Shown: positions 31,471 through 43,027 of the stretch, in pieces
Layout of the letters: each line of letters begins with the position of its first letter
Numbering within the stretch: the first letter of the stretch is position 1
Origin: Hermatobates lingyangjiaoensis
Lineage: Eukaryota > Arthropoda > Insecta > Hemiptera > Hermatobatidae
Reading direction: 5' to 3'
Assembly (NCBI GenBank): GCA_026182355.1
Contig: JAPFBL010000580.1
Coordinates: 1-64,000, forward strand
Length of the DNA: 64,000 nucleotides
Notes under the pieces: generated by a model
What the model was told of the DNA's origin: nothing
Seen by the model: only the letters and a program-made list of their open reading frames with translations
The model's database searches: none
Made by a program: the position numbers and the translations under genes

Positions 31471-31888
31471 TTCACTAAGTGTTGTAAAATAAATAGTTGC
31501 TCATCAACAGAGTTTACATATGAATAAGAAACAATACAAAAAAAATGTGAAAGAATTAAATAAACATACATACATAATTACTTCTTTTAAACCCATTAAT
31601 ATTACAGAGTAATTTGTGTTAATTAATTATTTAATTACAAGCTGTTTATACATAAGATATTTCAAAAACATCCATACAAAAATTAGACGGTTCATAAATG
31701 GTTTCTTTTACAATCAGACGAATCACAAGCAAAGAAGGCAACACAATGAAGAAGCCTGAAATGAATTCCCCAGCCTCTATTCAGCAGGACAGGCAAATGA
31801 GGAGGAAAATGATTTAGACTTTTTGAGAATGAATGGGGGAACCGGGATATTTGGAATTGATTTCTTGCCAGAGAGAGAGGGAGGGAGA

Positions 31889-31926
<38 letters not shown>

Positions 31927-32280
31927 TGGCTAACAGCAGCTCTAAATTAGGTTAGAGCCAGAGATCAATAAGACTTTGGAATAAACACGATGATGGAAGG
32001 CAAAGAAGGGAGAGAGTGAGAGAGAGAAGAGAGAGTCGTTCTCTAGTGCACGTTTTCCAATTAAAGGTATATTCTTTGGACATAGAATAACCTGCGCTCC
32101 TCAAAGATCAATATGCTGTGAGATGTTGCTGGTAAACAAACAAGACATTCACAATTCTACATAACATACAAGCCCTGAGTCATCCTTAAAGTAAGGGCTT
32201 TCGCTCAGGCAAAAGCCTCTTAAAATTATATTTCATGAATTCGATTTCTACGACCACAACATTTGTATTTGATGTGCTAT

Positions 32281-32283
<3 letters not shown>
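31471..32283. other. Intergenic DNA with GA run
   Basis: A (GA)n run at 31866-31925 and a shorter one near 32010-32030. No gene recognised. Confidence 0.5.

Positions 32284-32338
<55 letters not shown>
32284..32338. repeat. (TA)n microsatellite
   Basis: Pure TA repeat adjacent to a small inverted-repeat unit. Confidence 0.97.
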
Positions 32339-32341
<3 letters not shown>

Positions 32342-32445
32342 AAATAAATTCAAAACGAAGGAAACACACAGAAAGACACAGACATAACTCACATCGAAAT
32401 ATCGATTCTGTGTGTTTCCTTCGTTTTGAATTTATTTATTTTAAA
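32339..32445. repeat. Small inverted-repeat unit
   Basis: Arms of about 36 bp (aattcaaaacgaaggaaaca and its inverse) around a 25-30 bp spacer with catcgaaatatcgat. Similar in plan to the hammerhead units but with no recognisable core. Confidence 0.65.
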
Positions 32446-32596
32446 AAAGTCCGCTGGACCGTTCCTTTTAATTGTGGTATATATATATATACTCAAGAAT
32501 ATATATAAAATAGATTCAGGGAAAGAACACACCGAAAAGAGAACACAGAAACTCTGTCCTATACTTTGAACGCGTCGGTATATATATATATATATA

Positions 32597-32692
32597 GTTC
32601 AATGTACATAAAGAAACGTAGAGAAATTAAAAACACACACTACAGTCTCTTAATTTCTCTAAGTTTCTTTATGTACATTGAACTGTATTTGT
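32597..32692. repeat. Small inverted-repeat unit
   Basis: Arms gttcaatgtacataaagaaa and inverse, with a central tacagtctctta-type spacer. (TA)n lies on the left and an A-run then (TA)n on the right. Confidence 0.65.
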
Positions 32693-32742
32693 CCATTTCG
32701 GATCGTATTTTCATAAAAAAAAAATATATATATATATATATA

Positions 32743-32990
32743 TCAATGATCAAACCACAATAAGAAATGGGAAAACAAGACTAAGATCTTTCAACCGTAA
32801 CAAGTTGAACAAGCTGATTAATACTATATCAGTTGGGTTTTTGACTCTGACTAAGACCGCTTGTTACGGTTGAAAGATCTTAGTCTTGTTTTCCCAGTTC
32901 TTATTGTGGTTTGATCATTGATTGTCATTCACGTGTTTATGTGAAATCTTTATATATATATATATATTATATATATATATATATATATAC
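32743..32990. mobile_element. Two facing family-A repeats between (TA)n tracts
   Basis: Reverse partial copy (32745-32812) and forward copy (32828-32955). The forward motif (32843-32885) has GACU/AGUC stem I, stem II and GAAAGATCTT intact, but the core box reads CUGACUA (G8 changed to U). That should abolish cleavage. (TA)n borders both sides. Confidence 0.75.
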
Positions 32991-33218
32991 TGTTGAAATG
33001 TACCGCAGCTTCGGCATTTACGACTTTCAAACTAAGCTGTTCCAGTATCCTTATAATCTTACGAATAGAAGGTGCTAATTCCCAAATAAGTTGTCCAAAG
33101 GACATTAAGACACTTTTTTTGAAATACTTTAATAAATATCAACAGTTTTAATAAAACTGAAAGACTAACATCACAGGTAAAGAATTTAACAGAACTTACT
33201 ACACCATTAGATAAACAC

Positions 33219-33249
33219 AAGCTTTTGACTATGCAATAGTCATCGTCAG
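33219..33249 (-). ncRNA. Hammerhead-like motif, family G (G12 replaced by A)
   Basis: Minus strand: CUGACGA (33243-33249), extra U, perfect 6-bp stem II GACUAU/AUAGUC, then AAAA in place of GAAA and the AGCU palindrome. The hairpin and CUGANGA box are perfect but the catalytic G12 is A, as in family F. Confidence 0.55.
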
Positions 33250-33460
33250 GTTGGAAATTTTTAGTCTTACATTTCACAAAATTTGGTAATTTTAAAACAA
33301 TAAAACAGTTTAAATAATTTGAAATTAAACTAATAAATATAAATGGATATAACTTTTATTTATATTCATTCGATTAATTCCAAATTGTTTAAACCGTTTT
33401 ATTGTTTTAAAATTTTAAAATTTCTAAATTTTGTAAAATCTAAGACTAAAAATTTTCAAC

Positions 33461-33491
33461 CTGACGATGCCTATGGCATAGTCAAAAGCTT
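33461..33491 (+). ncRNA. Hammerhead-like motif, family G (G12 replaced by A)
   Basis: CUGACGA (33461-33467), extra U, hairpin GCC/GGC within a longer imperfect stem, AAAA then AGCUU. Same G12 change as its mirror copy, so the change predates the inverted duplication. Confidence 0.5.
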
Positions 33492-33619
33492 GTGTTTATC
33501 TAATGGTGTAGTAAGTTATGCTAAATTCTTTACCTGTGATGTTAGTCTTTCAGTTTTATTAAAACTGTTGATATTTTGGGAACATGTAAAAATATGTATT
33601 TTTAAATAAAATGAATTGT

Positions 33620-34779
33620 ATAAACCTGAATCAATATATTTAATTTGTATAAGGGAATAGGTTAATAATAATCTCTCTGATTTATAAGTCACTGGAATCA
33701 GGAAAACAAAACAACTAGGTATTACAATTGACACATTGGTACAAAGGTCAAAGGTGAAGTGTGAGAGAGCAGCGAGATATAGCGTGTAAGAGTGAGAAGG
33801 AGAAGAAAAGAGAGCAGCTAATGGATATAAAAAGGGGGGGGGGAGTGTGTGACAGAGATGAAGAGTGAGTGGGAGTGAGAGAGGAGATTACAATTAAAGA
33901 TGGAGGCAAGCTTACAGGTTTAACATTGAAAGGTCAAATGACGTATGCTTAGATCAGCATTCAACTAGAAAATTAAAAATATGATTTTTAAGAAATATCA
34001 TTGTTTAGAAATATCTAGTATTTATTCAATTATCTTTCATTTTTCTATAGCCATTTCAAGAATTTGTTGATCATCTAACAGCAACGAGTTAAGCCCTAAT
34101 TTATCCAAATAAATAAATTTTAGAGACCTTTTGCAGTATGTTACAAATAATAATTGATAGAAATAAATTTATAATTAGTGAATAGTTGAAAAGTAGTATA
34201 AAATATGTAGAGGATTATATAAAAATTATATACAACAACTGGACAAAGAAATTTAATTATATATTGTTAATTTCATTGTAATTAACTTTATTGATGCATT
34301 ACAAAGAAATTATTTTAGATTAGCTTTATAAATACTAACTTTTAAACTAAAAATTGACATGAACTAACACTTTGTTTGATATTGCTGGATCAAAAAAAAA
34401 GTAAAATAACTTCTATTTAACTTTTAATACAGGTATTGTGTATGTAATAATGTGTACAATGCATGTGAAAGTGTATATAAAGAATATGATGTGACATAAT
34501 ATCATAGTACATGATCTATGAACAAATAAGTATACCTTAGCATGATGAGACGTAATTTTGATGCCGTTGGTCTGGCGAAGCGTGGAGAAGACTGACTTGT
34601 TAGGACCTGCAGCCAACTATAGGGTCCAAAGTTCGCTTACATTCATTCTACTGGGAAAACCACCCCCCACTACATCTAAACAATTGCGTCTTAATTTATT
34701 ATGAGAGTAAATAAATATCTCATAGTATTACAAGCAGAAATGATATAAAACAATCATAAAGTAAGTAAAATAAAGCAAG
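33620..34779. other. AT-rich intergenic DNA
   Basis: A purine-rich stretch at about 33755-33895; otherwise no feature. Confidence 0.5.
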
Positions 34780-35340
34780 AACTTTAGTGCAAGTATTTAC
34801 TTCGTTATATTCTAACTTTATATAAATTGATAGTGCCATGGATTTAAAATAAATTTCATATTTTTACAACCATAACAAATGAAAAATAATAATTATAATT
34901 TAATTTCAAATTATAAAAACTTTTTTCACATTACTTTCAGAAATGATTTAATTTATTTCATCTATTGATGATACGTTTGGAATAAAATATATGAAGTTTT
35001 TGTAAGTCGAACTTTATTAAAATATAGTAGTCAAGATGAATTTTATTTGAAGATTTCTAAGTATTTACACTTTGTAGGTCCCCTGAATGCATTTTATTTA
35101 TTTTTTTTTTTATATCTGCGTGCATGAGGGTGGTAATGTACTTAACAAGTTTGTGACCACGCTACAGGTCAAGTCAGACGTAAAATAATGAACTTTAGCT
35201 ATTAATACAGTGGTTGTGATAAGACTACATGGCTTTTGGGCAAAACCAAATAGTGGGAGCGGTACTCAATTGTACAATATGTGAAAACAGTTTTTCACTC
35301 TTGTCACAATTATAAATCGAAATATTTAGTGCATAATATG
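34780..35340 (+). repeat. Unclassified dispersed repeat, copy 1
   Basis: Shares ordered phrases with 35420-35950 and 38330-38860: a 'gtttgaggtccctaaag'-like segment, then 'aagtttgtggactcgctata'-like, then a 'ggccaaaa' segment. Diverged, no coding frame. Confidence 0.5.
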
Positions 35341-35419
35341 ACATAAGCATTACAAATAAAAATTCATATTTTTAATGATTTATAATTTGGTCCAGTGCAC
35401 ACTTGACATTACTTTACAA

Positions 35420-35950
35420 TTACAATCAGTCAATTAAACTTATTGTTTTATTACTTGACTATGAGTATTGCTTTACTATAAGTACAGTATGACAACCGTA
35501 AAAAAAATATGGTTAACGAAATATTTTTAAGGATTTACATGTTTGAGATCCCTTAAGTCCTTTTCTGATGTTTTTTCGACGTCATTTAGTACTTAGAAGG
35601 ATGGGTATGTATTCAAAAGTTTGTGGACTCGCTATACCGTGCGATGCACCAAGTTTATATTTCAAAAAAAGTTGGTCCTTATTATGTAGGAAGTGCTTTG
35701 TTCTTTTGAAGTAATATTGAATAATCTGAAAACACCTATTTAGCCAAAATACGTTTTTAGAAAAACTTTTTTTCCCCAAACAACTAATACTAGAGTTTAG
35801 AAACTTTAGAATTATTATCGAAATAACAATAGCATTAAACAGAATAGCAGAATTTTCTAATTACCGGAAATGTTAGTTTAGCAACAACTGTACATTTTTT
35901 GCCATATGATTCATTGTGACAGAATGCCACAGAAGTCAAACCATTGGAGA
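35420..35950 (+). repeat. Unclassified dispersed repeat, copy 2
   Basis: Contains gtttgagatcccttaagtcc, aaaagtttgtggactcgcta, agccaaaatacgtttttaga and aactaatactag, all in the same order as copy 3. Confidence 0.6.
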
Positions 35951-36270
35951 GATAATATTATAAAACAAAATATTAGTTCTTTTGAGATGAGCTCTGTTTT
36001 TCTCGAAATTACAAGAACAGAAATGTGTGTAATTTACATTTTATGATTTCAAAAAATGTTTTATAACGTTTAACGACTGACTATAGAAAAAGGAAATGTA
36101 TTTATAATCTATTTGCTACAGTATGAGGCAAATATATAAAAATACCTGTATATTTTTAAAAAAAGATATTTGTACAGCTAGTCAAACATAGCTTAAAAGT
36201 TCATAACTTCGCTTCTATGTTGAAATTCCAATCCATTCAAATCTTACTTTTTAAGTTAGACTAACACCAT
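35951..36270. other. AT-rich intergenic DNA
   Basis: Nothing recognised. Confidence 0.4.
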
Positions 36271-36594
36271 GGGAGCGAGGTTAGTTCAGTGGTCAACATA
36301 CTGGCCTCTGAACTGATAGGTTTGGGGTTCGATCCCCACCTGGCCCTGCTTTTATTCATGCGGCAGTTGAATAAATCTGAGCACGTTGTACCTCGGAGAA
36401 GGACGTTAAACCGTTGGTCCCGAGCCTGTACAATGCCAGGTACTCGTTAAAGATCCCTACTCGAAATGCACTTCAGTTAGGCAAAATTTAGGACTCCCAC
36501 TGTAGAATCAATCTTCATTGTGTGGTACCACAAAGAGCTAATCTCGGCCTACTTATGTTCCCTTGTGGGACTACCACTGCAACCTAACCTAACC
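36271..36594 (+). repeat. Full-length SINE, tail type 2
   Basis: The best complete copy. tRNA-like head with A box (gttagttcagtggtcaac) and B box (ggttcgatccccacc); a linker with the inverted pair tttattca and tgaataaa; body ggacgttaaaccgttggtcc to cgttaaagatccctactcg; and a type-2 tail ending aacctaacctaacc. A polymerase III promoter is thus present. The head is likely derived from a tRNA gene whose identity I cannot fix. Confidence 0.92.
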
Positions 36595-36999
36595 AAGACA
36601 ACCACAAATCTACTGTCAAAGTTTTAGCTCGTTAGACAAACAGACAAAACTTTCTAAGAATGGATTCAGTTTCTCTAATGTATAAAACATAAAGATAACT
36701 AGAAATGATTCAGTTTAAGTTATATATAGATAAAACCTTTCTTTTATTTATATAGATTTGGATGTTGAGACATTTGTTGTTTTATCACAAATTTTACTTC
36801 TTTACATTATTTTGAAGTTTAGCGTTTTATTATTATAGCGATGTGTTTTTATAGCTTATTAATTCATTATTACTATTGATCATTGAACTGACTATTTTAG
36901 AAGGCTAATATCTATAAAAACCAATAGTAGTGTTTCTGACATATTTTTTAGAGAAATTTAGAGAAAAAAATTTTCTAATTTTTTTTTTTAGTGGTTATG
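36595..36999. other. AT-rich intergenic DNA
   Basis: Nothing recognised. Confidence 0.4.
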
Positions 37000-37293
37000 G
37001 ATTTATTCCGTGTTTGTTGTGAATCATAAAACCGAATAATACTTATACACTCAAGTAGAAGTGGCCAAAATTTTATTCATATTTAGGATGAATCACTAGT
37101 CAGTTTTTGGAGTTATCTGATTCTCGAATTTACTTCTATTACAAAAATAGCAGTTCACAATACCTACTTATGTAAACCGGATTTTTCTTTTATACCGACA
37201 AAAAAACTAAATACCGAAGTAGACTTAAGTAAAAATACGCATTGCAGTAATATTACTTTGTAATTGTTTTTAAACATATATATTATTTATAAA

Positions 37294-37448
37294 CGAGTTT
37301 GAGATTAACAAAGAGCAACACACAAAGTAGGGAAACACACTTACAGACTCAAATTTTCGGGTAATCCGTCTTCAGGAGAAAAGAGAATGGGAGACCAAGC
37401 ACGTTGTAGACGCAACGGCTAGTAACCCCTTAACGGCAAGTATACCTT
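37294..37448 (-). mobile_element. 155-bp family-D hammerhead unit with 13-bp target duplication
   Basis: Flanked by tattatttataaa at 37281-37293 and 37449-37461. The unoccupied hAT copy at 16668-17110 (inverse) joins the two sides without insert. The unit has no coding capacity and carries one minus-strand hammerhead (37348-37378). Nearly identical to 4961-5095, which sits in (TA)n. Confidence 0.85.
37348..37378 (-). ncRNA. Hammerhead ribozyme-like motif, family D
   Basis: Same as 5015-5045: CUC, CUGAAGA, extra C, 2-bp GG/CC stem II, GAAA, AAUU palindrome, U, GAG. It lies near the middle of a mobile unit whose ends are fixed by target duplications. Confidence 0.62.
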
Positions 37449-37585
37449 TATTATTTATAAAGGTATATGAAAATATTTATATTATGATTGTATAAAATCA
37501 TTAGAATCTGGGGTTCCTGGAAAAGTGTTTGAAGCAAAAAGGGTTCCGCGTCGAAAAAAAGTTTGAAAAACTCTGGTCTAGCCTA

Positions 37586-38329
37586 TAAAAATAAAGTTCT
37601 ATTAAACAGAATTTTTATAGGTTCTCGAGCTCGTCTTGTCATGAAGCAGTAAAACTGGCCTCTGTCTTATCATTATTCGAAACTGTTTATTATTTCAGTA
37701 TGCGAGTGATGTGAGCTAGCTAGCTGGCACTGTCTTACTCTTTAGATCTGTCGCAGACGATTTATTATTAAACACTCGTGAAATTCCTTTCGATTCTGCA
37801 GAGAATTTAATTTAATGTCTATCGTAAATCACTCAAGCCAAAACCCTTGAAGTTTGCTTTTCTTATCAGGTTATCACGACGTATTTCTCTATTCACATCC
37901 AGCATATTTATGAGGGTCGTTATATATATATATATATTTTTTTTTTCAACAGTCACTGTTTCTATTGTATCTGCATATAAGAGTTAAGTAGAAGGTAGTT
38001 ATTATTGTTAATATTATTTGATGGTGACTATAGCACTGCGTCTTAAAAACTATTGTACTTCTGTCCTTCTGTTTTTTTTCCGTAAAAATGATTTTCTTTT
38101 TACATCTGTTGATAATAAATTAACATATCTCTTGGGCAAATGATATGATGGTTGACACCAGCCCACGGCAGGGTTGTCAGGAAATTAGAGTAGACCAGCT
38201 TTAAAGCCGCCTTCATGAATCAGCATTAAACGACACAACATTAAATGTACACTAGAAGTTTATTGGCAACGGCTTGTCAACATTTGGATTATAATATTAT
38301 CTTTTCTGTATATTTCGAGTAGTCTACTT
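37586..38329. other. AT-rich intergenic DNA
   Basis: Short (TA)n at 37920-37938 followed by a T-run; no gene. Confidence 0.45.
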
Positions 38330-38860
38330 GCAGCTAAACCACATAGATCTTCACCACTGCTTCAAGTGAGGCATAAATACAATACACTCATTTACACTAT
38401 TATTATACTACAAGTAAATATAGTGATCGTGAAAAAATTTAATCAATATCTATCAATATTTGATATTTATCAATTAATCAATACTTTGACGGAATTATAT
38501 GTTTTGAGGTCCCTAAAGTCGTTTTATCATTTATTCCATGAAGTCTGTGGATGGGTGTTTAACCAAAAGCTTGTGTACACGTTGCACATGATTTTTCATC
38601 TATCAAATTCATGTTTTACAAAAAAAAAAAAAAAAAAAAAAACTGGACCTCATAGTGTAGTGATAATGCATTATGGGAAAGTCACTTTTTCGGCCAAAAC
38701 ATGCTTTTAGACAAAAAAAATTTCACTTTAACTACCAATACTATCTTGAAATCTTTGCATTACCATAGAATCAACTGTAAATTTTTTTTAAAAACAACTG
38801 CAAATATATTTCATTCAATAAATTGTAAATAAAAGTCACTTAGGATTTTATCTGAAGGCT
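38330..38860 (+). repeat. Unclassified dispersed repeat, copy 3
   Basis: Contains gttttgaggtccctaaagtc, aaaagcttgtgtacacgttg, ggccaaaacatgcttttaga and aactaccaatac in the order of copy 2. An A-run of 23 interrupts it at 38619-38641, which may be a polymerase slippage site. Confidence 0.6.
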
Positions 38861-39711
38861 TGTAAGAAGAAAAAAATCATTATGTTGTAAACCAGTTGAT
38901 CTTTTGTACTTCTAGAAAAGTTGAGTGTAGGCCATTCCAGATTTTATATTTTCGAGAATTTTTATAAATAATTATGCTAATTATTGTAACATTATTCGAA
39001 GTTGAACTTATAATAAAATAAATACAAGTAATGTATGTTAAATTTAATGTTTATTATCTGATATTATTTTTTTTTTGATTTAGGAGAATAAAGCATAGAT
39101 GTGGATAGAATTCACGGTGTGATATTGAGTGAATACTGCGTCATGTAATTCAGAAGAATATAATGCAGCCTATATGTTATGGACCGGGAAAACGTCAACA
39201 GATTTTAGCGGAATATTGAAGACGTCATAAGAGGAAAGGCAGCAGCGCACGAGATTGGATTGAAAGAGGAGTGGGTGGGAGGGGGAGGGGAGCCTTATGT
39301 GTTGAACATAAACATATTGGGTTGCGGCACGAACAGCTTTTGTCCTGCGCTTCAATGCACCGTTACAAAAAAAAGAAGCAAAACTCGATAAAACATTTAT
39401 TATCCTTTTCGCCAAATCCTTGAGTGATCAGTTTTTTTTTTTTAATACCAAGTGAAAGAAAAAAGTAGAAAAGAATATTCAATTTGATAATCTAGTAATA
39501 AAATGTTATTCGAATAAAAATAATTCTTTCGTTGCAATTCTTTTGGGCATATATGGGTTATTCCATAATCATGAATAGGAACTGTTACATGAATAGCAAC
39601 CGTTACAGCGAAACACCAGTGTTTGATGCTTCTCCTCATCCGATCCACTGAATACGAGTATATATCAAATGTGGCTCATGGAAATACCTTATTGGGTTTC
39701 TGACAACTCAA
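38861..39711. other. Intergenic DNA with one short dispersed repeat
   Basis: The ~50-bp repeat (gttgagtgtaggccattcca) lies at about 38917-38960. No gene recognised; open frames of 68-81 codons have no recognisable motif. Confidence 0.45.
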
Positions 39712-40146
39712 CTTAAGGTTTGGCTGTAGTGGTAGTCCTACGAGAGAACACACGTATGCTGAGCATTGGACATTTGTGAGACCACACAATGAGAATTTTA
39801 CATTGAGAGTCCCAAATTTTTCCTATTTTTTTCTTATTGTTTAAACCGATACCCTAGCGGGGTGAAACAACAGCCGTTTACCGGCTTTTTGTTTGATCGG
39901 TGAGTCTACAGATTCTATATTAGGAGTCCTAAATTCTTGCCTAACTCAAGTGCATTTCGAGTAGGGATCTTTAACGAGTACCTGATATTGTACAGGCTCG
40001 GGACCAATGGCTTAACATCTTATCCGAGGGACGACGTACTCACATTTATTAACCTCCCGCTTGAATAAATCGAGGGCCAGGTGAGGATTGAACCCCGGGC
40101 TGCCAGCCCAGAGGCGAGTACGTTTACCACTGAGCTAACCTGGCCC
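39712..40146 (-). repeat. SINE tail type 2 joined to a full SINE with tail type 1
   Basis: 39712-39818 is a type-2 tail with the first body bases. 39823-40146 is a complete reverse copy: tail tgtttaaaccgataccctag, body, head with B box ggattgaaccccgggctg and end gctaacctggcccc. Confidence 0.88.
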
Positions 40147-40850
40147 CTAAATTGTTCCTAACTCAAATGTATTTACAGAAGAGATCTTTAAAGAGTAGCT
40201 GACATTGTACAGGCTAGAGACAGACGATTATATTTGAATTTAGTGACACATATTTCAGGACTTGGTCTTAAGTTGATGTGTATCAAGCCCTCCTATTTAT
40301 TATTGCAGATGCGTGACTTTTGTCTCCATACGGGCTATGCTTTTCATTAGTACACACCTCCACGGGTCCTTGTAATTTCGATGTGACTGAAAGGCTGTAG
40401 GGTAGAGGCTTGTAAGCCCCATTTGATTTCGTGCTATGGCCAAAAGGCTTAGAGACACGGCGAGTCAAAACAGGCCTAACGCCCGCTCCTAGAGATTCGT
40501 TCTGACATTTTAAGCACGAGGTGAGTGAGTATTGAACCGTGGATCTAGCAGTCTTGAGACGAGCACCTTGCCACAGAATTATGTTCTAAGGTATGACGTT
40601 AATATACCAATTGAATATATAATTCAAAGAAGAAGTATTTATCTACAAATACATTTGTATTTTCGATACATCTAAAACATTTCATCTTTTGTTCTTAAGA
40701 CATACTCGCCTATCTTATTATTTTGACCTTACTTCTAATTGGTAGACAGGGCATGATTACCACGTCAACGTCTTCATATACCATATTCAAATTTCACCAA
40801 ATCTCCTGAATGCCTATTTTATGAATTTGAGGCAATGGATGCTGAACATC
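40147..40850. repeat. SINE fragments and unique DNA
   Basis: 40147-40230 is a SINE body start, and 40510-40590 a decayed head (attgaaccgtggatctagca). Between them (40240-40510) is unique, less AT-rich sequence without recognisable coding. Confidence 0.6.
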
Positions 40851-40854
40851 ACAA

Positions 40855-42090
40855 TAACTGCTCATATCTCGATCATATGCATTATGAAGAACATTCTCTC
40901 ATTACTGACGCTCGTCTCTACTGCTCAGCAAATACATAAGTAGTCTACTGCTCATCTCTCGATCATATGCATTATGAAGAACATTCTCTCATTACTGACG
41001 CTCGAATCTACTGCTCAGCATATAAATAAGTAGTCTACTGCTCATCTCTCGATCATTTGCATTATGATTAAGTTACTCTCATTACTGAAGATCTTTTCAT
41101 ATTAACTGCTCAGCATATATATATAAGTAGTCTACTGCTCATCTCTCGATTATATGCATTATGAAGAATATCTCTTTACTGAAGGTCGTCTCTACTGCAC
41201 AGCATATACATAAGTAGTCTACTGCTCATCTCTCGATTATATGCATTTTGAAGAATATCTCTTTACTGAAGGTCGTCTCTACTGCACAGCATATACATAA
41301 GTAGTCTACTGCTCATCTCTCGATCATATGCATTTTGAAGAAGATCTTCTCTTTACTGAAGCTCGTTTCTAATGCTCAGCATATACATAAGTAGTCTACT
41401 GCTCATCTCTCGATCATATGCATTATGAAGAATATATTCTCATTACTGACGCTCGTCTCTACTGCTCAGCATATACATAAGTAGTCTACTGCTCATCTCT
41501 CGATCATATGCATTTTGAAGAAGATCTTCTCTTTACTGAAGCTCGTTTCTAATGCTCAGCATATACATAAGTAGTCTACTGCTCATCTCTCGATTATATG
41601 CATTATGAAGAATATCTCTTTACTGAAGGTCGTCTCTACTGCACAGCATATACATAAGTAGTCTACTGCTCATCTCTCGATCATATGCATTTTGAAGAAG
41701 ATCTTCTCTTTACTGAAGCTCGTTTCTAATGCTCAGCATATACATAAGTAGTCTACTGCTCATCTCTCGATTATATGCATTATGAAGAATATCTCTTTAC
41801 TGAAGGTCGTCTCTACTGCACAGCATATACATAAGTAGTCTACTGCTCATCTCTCGATCATATGCATTTTGAAGAAGATCTTCTCTTTACTGAAGCTCGT
41901 TTCTAATGCTCAGCATATACATAAGTAGTCTACTGCTCATCTCTCGATCATATGCATTATGAAGAATATATTCTCATTACTGACGCTCGTCTCTACTGCT
42001 CAGCATATACATAAGTAGTCTACTGCTCATCTCTGGATCATATGCATTTTGAAGAACATCTTCTCATTACGAAGCTCATTTCTACTGCTC
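40855..42090. repeat. ~90-bp minisatellite with alternating unit types
   Basis: About 14 units anchored by ctgctcatctctcgat and cataagtagtcta. Two main unit types alternate in the middle: one with cattatgaagaatatctctt and gaaggtcgtctctactgcac, the other with cattttgaagaagatcttct and gaagctcgtttctaatgctc. This gives a ~180-bp higher-order repeat. Confidence 0.93.
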
Positions 42091-42687
42091 AATGCGTCAC
42101 CAAATGCCTCAAGTCCAAGAGTGGACATTATCCAACAAGAAGAAAACAAAACTTCAAATTTAAGCCTGTCATTTTATAATCAAGCACTAAACTTTAGTCA
42201 ATGCAATAAAAAATGATAATGCTAGCATTGTATCTTGTGTTACTTCTAGCGACAAATAAATGGAGTAAGCTTCATCGGTTCTTTGATTCAATAAACAATA
42301 GTTGAAGAGTTTTAGGAAAAGATATATTGTATTAAAATAAAATATGTTGGGTTAGTAGTAGAAGAAAAAAGGTGGAACAAATATAGAAAATTGAAACAGG
42401 GAATAAGAGAGCAAGTCACGTGCTGCTCTCCAAACAAGTCTGTTCCAAGGGTCGTTTTTTTTAACTCTTGAAGTTAGAAACTTGAATTCATTTTGACTCT
42501 TCTCTCTCTCACACTCTCTCTGTAGCTCTCTCTCTCTCTCTCTCTCTTTCTATAACAGTATTGTTTTAAAACGTCAAGAGGTCAGCTTCTATGATGACCC
42601 TTGTTAGCTTACTAAAAATATATCCAGAATAGACAATCATTGATGCCATCAGCAGGATGCTGTCATTTCAAAAGTTATATTATAATC
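42091..42687. other. Intergenic DNA
   Basis: A CT run at 42502-42550. No gene. Confidence 0.45.
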
Positions 42688-42975
42688 CAGGAATGGGCTA
42701 CCTTTCGAGAACCGGGGGCCGCAATATATAATTTATAAGTGAGCTTGGGCCGCATGCAATTTCTTTTTCATTTGTATTCATATGTCCTATATATATAAAT
42801 ACTGTCTCCTGTATTAATGTTTCAATGATTATTTAAATTTTTATTATTCATATGACAAACGTTTTATTCCTACCTCATTATTTCATAATGATAATGAAGT
42901 AATCCCCAAAGACTAGTATAATCATATAAAAAACAACTAAATTATTGTTGTTGTTGTTACGCTCTCTCTCTCTCA

Positions 42976-43027
<52 letters not shown>

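Larger units (their letters stand above)
33136..33575. mobile_element. Family-G inverted-repeat unit
   Basis: Arms of about 190 bp face each other around an AT-rich centre (~33330-33370). Each arm has a hammerhead-like motif. Not TA-bordered on the right; a (TA)n tract lies 150 bp to the left. Confidence 0.8.
37000..37585 (-). mobile_element. hAT-like non-autonomous element, copy 3
   Basis: Reverse relative of 2378-3444: the right end reads gggttccgcgtcgaaaaaaa then gtttgaaaaactctgg, the inverse of the left end of copy 2. The inner part matches the actgactagtgattcatcc region of copy 1 in reverse. Carries a 155-bp hammerhead insertion at 37294-37448. Confidence 0.7.

Noticed and set aside
33219..33609. 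Matching open frames (72 and 88 codons) in both arms of the family-G inverted repeat, with the shared peptide KSLCLSNGVVS
   Set aside because: Considered as a PLE 5' ORF fragment, but no known motif is visible and the frame runs straight through the hammerhead-like motif.
36271..36345. Possible true tRNA gene
   Set aside because: A and B boxes are present, but the 3' half does not form a tRNA acceptor stem and the segment continues into the SINE body found in many copies.
36581..36594. Telomeric (TTAGG)n-like tract
   Set aside because: Only two to three TAACC units, always at the end of a type-2 SINE tail.
38366..38710. 114-codon open frame
   Set aside because: Lies in a dispersed repeat, runs through an A-run as poly-Lys, and the other repeat copies do not keep the frame.
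40855..42090. CRISPR-like array
   Set aside because: Units are contiguous with no unique spacers; it is a minisatellite in a eukaryotic context.
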